Position numbers and translations under genes: made by a program
Notes under the pieces: model-generated
The model's input: the letters and a program-made list of their open reading frames with translations, nothing else
Databases searched by the model: none
What the model was told of the DNA's origin: nothing
In this document: positions 60,092 to 64,000 of the stretch, in pieces
How the letters are laid out: each line of letters starts with the position of its first letter
Numbering within the stretch: position 1 is the first letter of the stretch
From: Hymenobacter terrenus
Lineage (GTDB): Bacteria; Bacteroidota; Bacteroidia; Cytophagales; Hymenobacteraceae
NCBI RefSeq assembly: GCF_000972495.1
Contig: NZ_LATM01000006.1
Coordinates: forward strand, 1 to 64,000
Length of the DNA: 64,000 nucleotides
Direction: 5' to 3'

Positions 60092-60691
60092 ATGGCTGCT
60101 CCGATGACTTCTTCGCTCCCACCCCAGCTCGTTCAACCCACGCCCGCGGGCGCCCTCCGCGAGTCCTTGCTTGCCAACCGCGAACAGGCGCTGACGCGAC
60201 TGTACCAGCGGGCATTTCCGGCGGTGCGCCGCTACGTAGGCGGCCACGGCGGCACCTTGCAAGACGCGCAGGATGTGTTTCACGATGCCCTCGTCATCCT
60301 CTATGAGCAGGCCGTGGGCGGCACGCTGGTGCTCACGGCCTCGGCCAGCACCTACCTGGTGGGCATCGGCCGCAACCTGTGGCACCACGAGCAGCGCCGC
60401 CGCGCACGCCTCCCGCACGAGGCACTGCCCGATGGTTTGGAGCCGGCCGCCGCGGAAGAGCTGGCTCCGGAAGAATCTGGCTTTGCGGTACTCGACTACG
60501 TGGCGCAGCTGGGCGAGAAATGCAAAAGCATTCTGCTGGCTTTCTACTACTTCCAGCAGCCCCTCACCCAGATTGCCACCGCGCACCACTACCGCAGCGT
60601 GCGCTCGGCCACGGTCCAAAAGTTCAAGTGCCTGGAGCGGCTCCGCCAAGCGGTGCGGGCCGTAGTGTCTGCCGAAACCATTGACTACTAA
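60092..60691 (+). CDS. ECF-type RNA polymerase sigma factor
   Basis: A 199-residue sigma-70 protein. Region 2 (about 25-100): ALTRLYQRAFPAVRRYVGGH, DAQDVFHDALVILYEQAV, YLVGIGRNLWHHEQRRRA; region 4 (about 140-195): KCKSILLAFYYFQQPLTQIA and TVQKFKCLERLRQAV. Start MAAPMTSSLPPQLVQ at 60092; the open extension upstream is not conserved. Followed 3 bases later by a small gene, which is the best candidate for an anti-sigma or regulatory partner. Confidence 0.9.
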   Translation: MAAPMTSSLPPQLVQPTPAGALRESLLANREQALTRLYQRAFPAVRRYVGGHGGTLQDAQDVFHDALVILYEQAVGGTLVLTASASTYLVGIGRNLWHHEQRRRARLPHEALPDGLEPAAAEELAPEESGFAVLDYVAQLGEKCKSILLAFYYFQQPLTQIATAHHYRSVRSATVQKFKCLERLRQAVRAVVSAETIDY

Positions 60692-60694
60692 GCC

Positions 60695-61000
60695 ATGCGT
60701 CCCGAACTCGACCGCCTGCTTCTGATTGAGCAACAATTGCTCAACGGCCCCGCCGCCCTCCCGGCCGACGAGTGGAACCTGCGCCTGCTGCTCGATGGTG
60801 ACCTCGAAGCCGATGCCGCAACTCAGCAGCGCCTGTACCAGGGCCTGCGCCTGGCGGGCCGGCAGCAGCTGCGGCGCGAATTAGTGGCCATTCATACCAA
60901 GCTCTACGGGTCGCAGCCGCGTCGTGGGGGCGGCTGGCCGCAACAGCTCACGGCCTGGCTGCGGACTTTGTGGGCACCCCAACGCCCAGCCGCCACCTAG
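60695..61000 (+). CDS. Small protein co-transcribed with the ECF sigma factor
   Basis: A 101-residue soluble protein, MRPELDRLLLIEQQLLNGPA, with the central LDGDLEADAATQQRLYQGLR. It resembles the short, membrane-free N-terminal part of anti-sigma proteins in layout, but no zinc-binding HxxxCxxC motif is visible; assignment is by position (3 bases after the sigma gene). Its TAG stop (60998-61000) is the first part of a palindromic element's terminal repeat. Confidence 0.65.
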   Translation: MRPELDRLLLIEQQLLNGPAALPADEWNLRLLLDGDLEADAATQQRLYQGLRLAGRQQLRRELVAIHTKLYGSQPRRGGGWPQQLTAWLRTLWAPQRPAAT

Positions 61001-61132
61001 CGCGGTTTCGGCATCCCTATACGGCGAGTAGTAGCGCGAACTTTGTAGTTCGCGGCCCCGCGCCGTTCAAATCGTTTGGCCATCGTTCGGGGACGCGAAC
61101 TACAAAGTTCGCGCTACTGGGCAACCGCGCTA
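60998..61132. repeat. Palindromic MITE-like element, copy 3 (contains a gene's stop codon)
   Basis: Terminal inverted repeats TAGCGCGGTT (60998-61007) and AACCGCGCTA (61123-61132). Inside, 61030-61054 and 61094-61118 are exact 25-base complements around a 39-base loop. The TAG of the left end ends the upstream 101-residue gene, the same arrangement as at gltX (37222). Copies 1 and 3 therefore share both ends and core. Confidence 0.85.
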
Positions 61133-61235
61133 ATTCGACTTTGCGGGCCTGTTTTCTCTGTGCCTTTCGGGCCCGGCTGGGCTTGTTGTGCCCAATTTTC
61201 ATCATTCTTTTTCAGACTATTACCACCATTTTCCC

Positions 61236-61928
61236 ATGCTGAATAAACAAGAGTTTCGCAAGTTTGCCGTGAAAGGCCAAGGCCTCAACGGCCTGGGCGT
61301 AGACCAATACATCAGCCACGTCGAAGGCATTACCCGGCCCTACGTGCACAACATGACCCGCTCGGTGATTGAGGAACGCCCCACTCGCTTCGCCGAAATC
61401 GACGTGTTTTCCCGTCTCATCATGGACCGTATTATCTTCCTCGGCCAGGCCGTGGACGACCACATTGCCAACATCATCAACGCCCAGCTGCTGTTTCTGG
61501 AATCGGCCGATTCCCGCAAGGATATTCTGCTGTACATCAACTCGCCGGGCGGCTCGGTGTACGCCGGCTTCGGCATGTATGACACCATGCAGTACGTAGG
61601 GCCCGATGTGGCAACCATTTGCACGGGCCTGGCCGCGTCGATGGGCGCTTTCTTGCTGACCGGCGGCGCGATTGGCAAACGCTCGGCCCTGCCGCACGCC
61701 CGCGTCATGATTCACCAGCCCTCGGGCGGCGTGCAGGGCCCGTCGGCCGACATCGAAATCACGGCTCGTGAGGTCGTGAAGCTGCGCCAGGAGCTGTATA
61801 CTATTTATGCCGAACGCTCGGGCAAAACCTACCAGCAAATCCACGACGACTCGGACCGCGACTATTGGATGCGCGCCGATGAGGCCCAGGAATACGGCCT
61901 GATTGACGAGGTGCTCACGCGCAAATAA
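61236..61928 (+). CDS. clpP: ATP-dependent Clp protease proteolytic subunit
   Basis: A 230-residue ClpP serine protease. Catalytic Ser in [10 protein letters not shown], His in [11 protein letters not shown], Asp in the [20 protein letters not shown] region. Other signatures: [18 protein letters not shown] and [17 protein letters not shown]. Forms a tetradecameric barrel with ClpX/ClpA. N-terminal about 30 residues are longer than in E. coli. The ATG at 61236 is preferred over an open upstream reading. Confidence 0.95.
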   Translation: MLNKQEFRKFAVKGQGLNGLGVDQYISHVEGITRPYVHNMTRSVIEERPTRFAEIDVFSRLIMDRIIFLGQAVDDHIANIINAQLLFLESADSRKDILLYINSPGGSVYAGFGMYDTMQYVGPDVATICTGLAASMGAFLLTGGAIGKRSALPHARVMIHQPSGGVQGPSADIEITAREVVKLRQELYTIYAERSGKTYQQIHDDSDRDYWMRADEAQEYGLIDEVLTRK

Positions 61929-62015
61929 ACGGGAGGGCCCCACCGTACCGGACGGCACAAACGGCACCGAATGCGCGTTGCGTACGTTCTTCGCGCAGCA
62001 TCCTGCCCCAACGCC

Positions 62016-62954
62016 ATGCCCCACGACCACCACCATTCGCACGGCCATGCCGGCCACGTCCACGCCACGCCGCCGGCCGGGGGCGCCTTCAGCGCGGCTT
62101 TCGCCACTGGCATTGCGCTCAACTTAGCCTTCGTTATTGCCGAAACCATTGGTGGGCTCACCGCAAATTCGGCCGCGCTGCTGGCCGATGCCGGCCACAA
62201 CCTGAGCGACGTGCTCAGCCTGGGCCTGGCCTGGGGCGCGGCCTGGCTGGCCGGGCGGCGCTCCACAGCGCGCTACACCTATGGCTACAAGGGCGCCACC
62301 ATTCAGGCGGCGCTGCTGAATGCGGCGTTGCTCTACGCCGCGCTGGGCTTCATTCTGTGGGAAACCATCGACCACTTGCGCCACCCAACGCCGGTCGACG
62401 GCTGGCTGGTGATGACCCTGGCAGGCATTGGCATTGCTATCAACGGCTTCACAGCCTGGCTTTTTCGCGCCGGGCAAAAGAGCGACGTGAACGTGCGCGG
62501 CGCGTACCTGCACATGCTAACCGATGCGTTGGTGAGCGCGGGCGTGGTACTCGGCGGCGGGCTGGTGATGTGGACCGGCTGGACCTGGCTCGACCCCCTC
62601 ATCAGCTTCGGCATCCTCGCCATGATTGCCGTCAGCTCGTGGAGCCTGCTCCGCGATACCGTGCGCCTGGGCCTGCAAGCCGTGCCCGAAGGCATCGACC
62701 TGGCAACCGTACGCAGCTTTCTACTGCAACAGCCCGACGTAGTAAGCGTGCACGACCTGCACATCTGGAGCCTGAGCAGCGGCGACCACGACACCGCGCT
62801 TACCGCCCACCTCGTGCGCCCCGGCGGCGCCGATGCCGCCTGGCTGGCCCAGCTGGCCAAGGGGCTGGAGGCGGAGTTTCACATTCATCACAGCACCGTA
62901 CAGGTAGAAGACGGCCAGCTTCCCGGCGGCTGCCACAGCGGCTGCACTATCTGA
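62016..62954 (+). CDS. Cation diffusion facilitator (CzcD/DmeF-like) metal efflux protein
   Basis: A 312-residue zinc/cobalt-type efflux transporter. N-terminal His-rich loop (HDHHHSHGHAGHVHA). Six membrane helices; the metal site HNLSD in ALLADAGHNLSDVLSLGLAW and HMLTDAL in the second half are the HxxxD pairs. The C-terminal cytoplasmic domain contains HDLHIWSLSSGDHDTALTAH and ends GCHSGCTI, with Cys-rich tail. Start at ATG 62016, immediately before the His-rich segment. Forward, 87 bases after clpP. Confidence 0.93.
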   Translation: MPHDHHHSHGHAGHVHATPPAGGAFSAAFATGIALNLAFVIAETIGGLTANSAALLADAGHNLSDVLSLGLAWGAAWLAGRRSTARYTYGYKGATIQAALLNAALLYAALGFILWETIDHLRHPTPVDGWLVMTLAGIGIAINGFTAWLFRAGQKSDVNVRGAYLHMLTDALVSAGVVLGGGLVMWTGWTWLDPLISFGILAMIAVSSWSLLRDTVRLGLQAVPEGIDLATVRSFLLQQPDVVSVHDLHIWSLSSGDHDTALTAHLVRPGGADAAWLAQLAKGLEAEFHIHHSTVQVEDGQLPGGCHSGCTI

Positions 62955-63078
62955 ACCACAGGTTTGGTCGAATTTCCCGGATTCTGAGAACGGCACGGCT
63001 GACCGTGGCCAGATAAGGGACAAAGAATTGGCAGCCGGCAGCTAGTCGTTGAATCGGTATTTGGCGCTACTTTTCGCC

Positions 63079-64000
63079 ATGCAAGCGCCCCAGAAATCTG
63101 ACCAATCCGAAAAAGCTACTGAATCCGTGGTTCAGCCCGCCCGCCTGTTCTCCGCTGCTGTTATTGTGGCGGCGCTGGGCTACTTCGTCGACATCTACGA
63201 CCTGATTCTGTTCAGCATTGTCCGGGTGAAAAGCCTGAACGAGTTGGGCATCATCGACAAGGCCGAGGTCACGAACCAAGGCCTCTTTCTCATCAACATG
63301 CAGATGGGCGGCATGCTGCTAGGCGGCATTCTGTGGGGCGTTTTGGGCGATAAGCGGGGGCGGCTATCGGTGCTGTTTGGCTCCATTCTGCTGTATTCGC
63401 TGGCTAATCTTGCCAATGGCTTCGTACAAACCATCGACCAATACGCCTGGCTGCGGCTCATTGCCGGCATCGGCCTGGCGGGGGAGCTGGGCGCGGGTAT
63501 TACGCTCGTGAGCGAGAGCCTGCCCAGGGAAAAGCGCGGCTACGGCACCATGATAGTAGCTACCGTGGGCGTGAGCGGCGCCATGCTGGGCTATTGGGTG
63601 GGCGAGCAACTGGGCTGGCGCAATGCCTACTTCGTGGGCGGCGGGCTGGGCCTGGCGCTGCTGCTGTTGCGGGTAAGCGTGTTCGAGTCGGGCATGTTTC
63701 AGCAGGTACAGGCCCAGACCAACGTGTCGCGCGGCGATTTCCTGAGCTTATTTACCAACCCGGTGCGGCTGGGTAAGTACCTGCGCGTGCTGCTGATTGG
63801 GGTGCCGCTGTGGTTCGTGGTGGGCATTCTGGTGACGCTGGCGCCGGAATTTGGGCGCGAATTAGGCCTCACGGGCGAAGTCACGGCGGGGCTGGCCGTG
63901 TTCTGGTGCTACTTCGGGCTGGTGTTTGGCGATTTTTTCAGTGGGGCGCTCAGCCAGCTGTGGCACAGCCGCAACAAGGCCCTGAAAGTCTTCCTAGCCT
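63079..64000 (+). CDS. MFS transporter, N-terminal part (3' end outside window)
   Basis: Open from ATG 63079 (MQAPQKSDQSEKATESVVQP) to the last base, about 307 residues seen. First helix LFSAAVIVAALGYFVDIYDL, then LGDKRGRLSVLFGSILL, the conserved MFS loop between helices 2 and 3 (G-x-x-x-D-K/R-x-G-R-R variant), and RLIAGIGLAGELGAGITLVS, the metabolite:proton symporter type signature. Substrate unknown; possibly a sugar-phosphate or organic acid. The true end is beyond the window. Confidence 0.88.
   Translation, partial: MQAPQKSDQSEKATESVVQPARLFSAAVIVAALGYFVDIYDLILFSIVRVKSLNELGIIDKAEVTNQGLFLINMQMGGMLLGGILWGVLGDKRGRLSVLFGSILLYSLANLANGFVQTIDQYAWLRLIAGIGLAGELGAGITLVSESLPREKRGYGTMIVATVGVSGAMLGYWVGEQLGWRNAYFVGGGLGLALLLLRVSVFESGMFQQVQAQTNVSRGDFLSLFTNPVRLGKYLRVLLIGVPLWFVVGILVTLAPEFGRELGLTGEVTAGLAVFWCYFGLVFGDFFSGALSQLWHSRNKALKVFLA

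Noticed and set aside
60998..61132. Small non-coding RNA gene between the sigma partner and clpP
   Set aside because: The structure is explained by a repeat that recurs elsewhere; there is no distinct promoter and T-run terminator.
61212..62063. A 283-residue reverse frame opposite clpP
   Set aside because: Shadow of clpP, whose catalytic triad is clear on the forward strand.

Overview
The window looks like chromosomal DNA of a member of the Bacteroidota, most likely Hymenobacter or a close relative in the Hymenobacteraceae. Evidence: it is GC-rich; starts lack clear Shine-Dalgarno sequences; several upstream regions carry the Bacteroidota promoter pattern (TTG, a spacer of about 19-20 bases, then TAnnTTTG); and marker families and gene orders are typical of the phylum: nusB / DUF1573 / yajC / YbbR-like / coaE, glycogen synthase-like / DUF4270 / glmS, a YpdA-type bacillithiol disulfide reductase, OmpP1/FadL plus SGNH lipoprotein, and a pigment gene for lycopene cyclase.

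Layout. Positions 1-5.7 kb: end of a leucine/glutamate-type dehydrogenase, then nusB, a YtxH protein, an isocitrate/isopropylmalate dehydrogenase and a DUF1573-yajC-YbbR-coaE run ending in a hairpin terminator. 5.8-12.4 kb: a cysteine-free ArsR regulator divergent from a second amino-acid dehydrogenase, a LOG-family protein, lycopene cyclase, and a double-domain HxlR regulator divergent from an oxidoreductase and a DoxX-like protein. 12.4-17.2 kb: a 25-bp perfect inverted repeat, DUF2795 and DUF349 proteins, EttA, and an SMP-30 family protein. 17.2-25 kb is accessory in character: an exact 9 x 21-bp repeat array, two large tandem paralogues of no recognised family, and a reverse-strand block of unknown small proteins with an NlpC/P60-like peptidoglycan hydrolase and a LuxR regulator. 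25-34.8 kb is mostly core: zinc peptidase, rfaE2, flippase-like protein, panC, glycogen synthase-like, DUF4270, glmS, RidA, SDR.

34.8-35.6 kb holds an erythromycin-esterase gene reduced to its two ends around an IS3-type remnant. 35.6-46.5 kb: gltX, a peroxiredoxin-like protein, an ECF sigma factor, a MORN-type lipoprotein, an AIM24-like protein, a GH3-family enzyme, lptB, FadL-type porin and SGNH lipoprotein. 46.6-49.1 kb is more AT-rich and contains a lipoprotein gene split by an in-frame amber codon, overlapped by a small membrane protein. 49.1-53.8 kb: YpdA, a zinc-ribbon methyltransferase, HtpG. 53.9-59.2 kb: a His-rich exported protein, TonB-dependent receptor and lipoprotein (a possible metal-uptake operon), a thioredoxin-reductase-like flavoprotein and a coiled-coil lipoprotein. 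59.2-60.1 kb contains a second exact 21-bp repeat array. It ends with an ECF sigma factor and small partner, clpP, a His-rich cation efflux protein and the start of an MFS transporter.

The clearest things no ordinary gene explains are: a family of palindromic elements with TAGCGCGG-type ends, two copies of which carry the stop codon of the upstream gene inside their terminal repeat; the two indel-free 21-bp arrays; the tandem paralogue pair; and the two decayed genes. No rRNA, tRNA or CRISPR array was seen.
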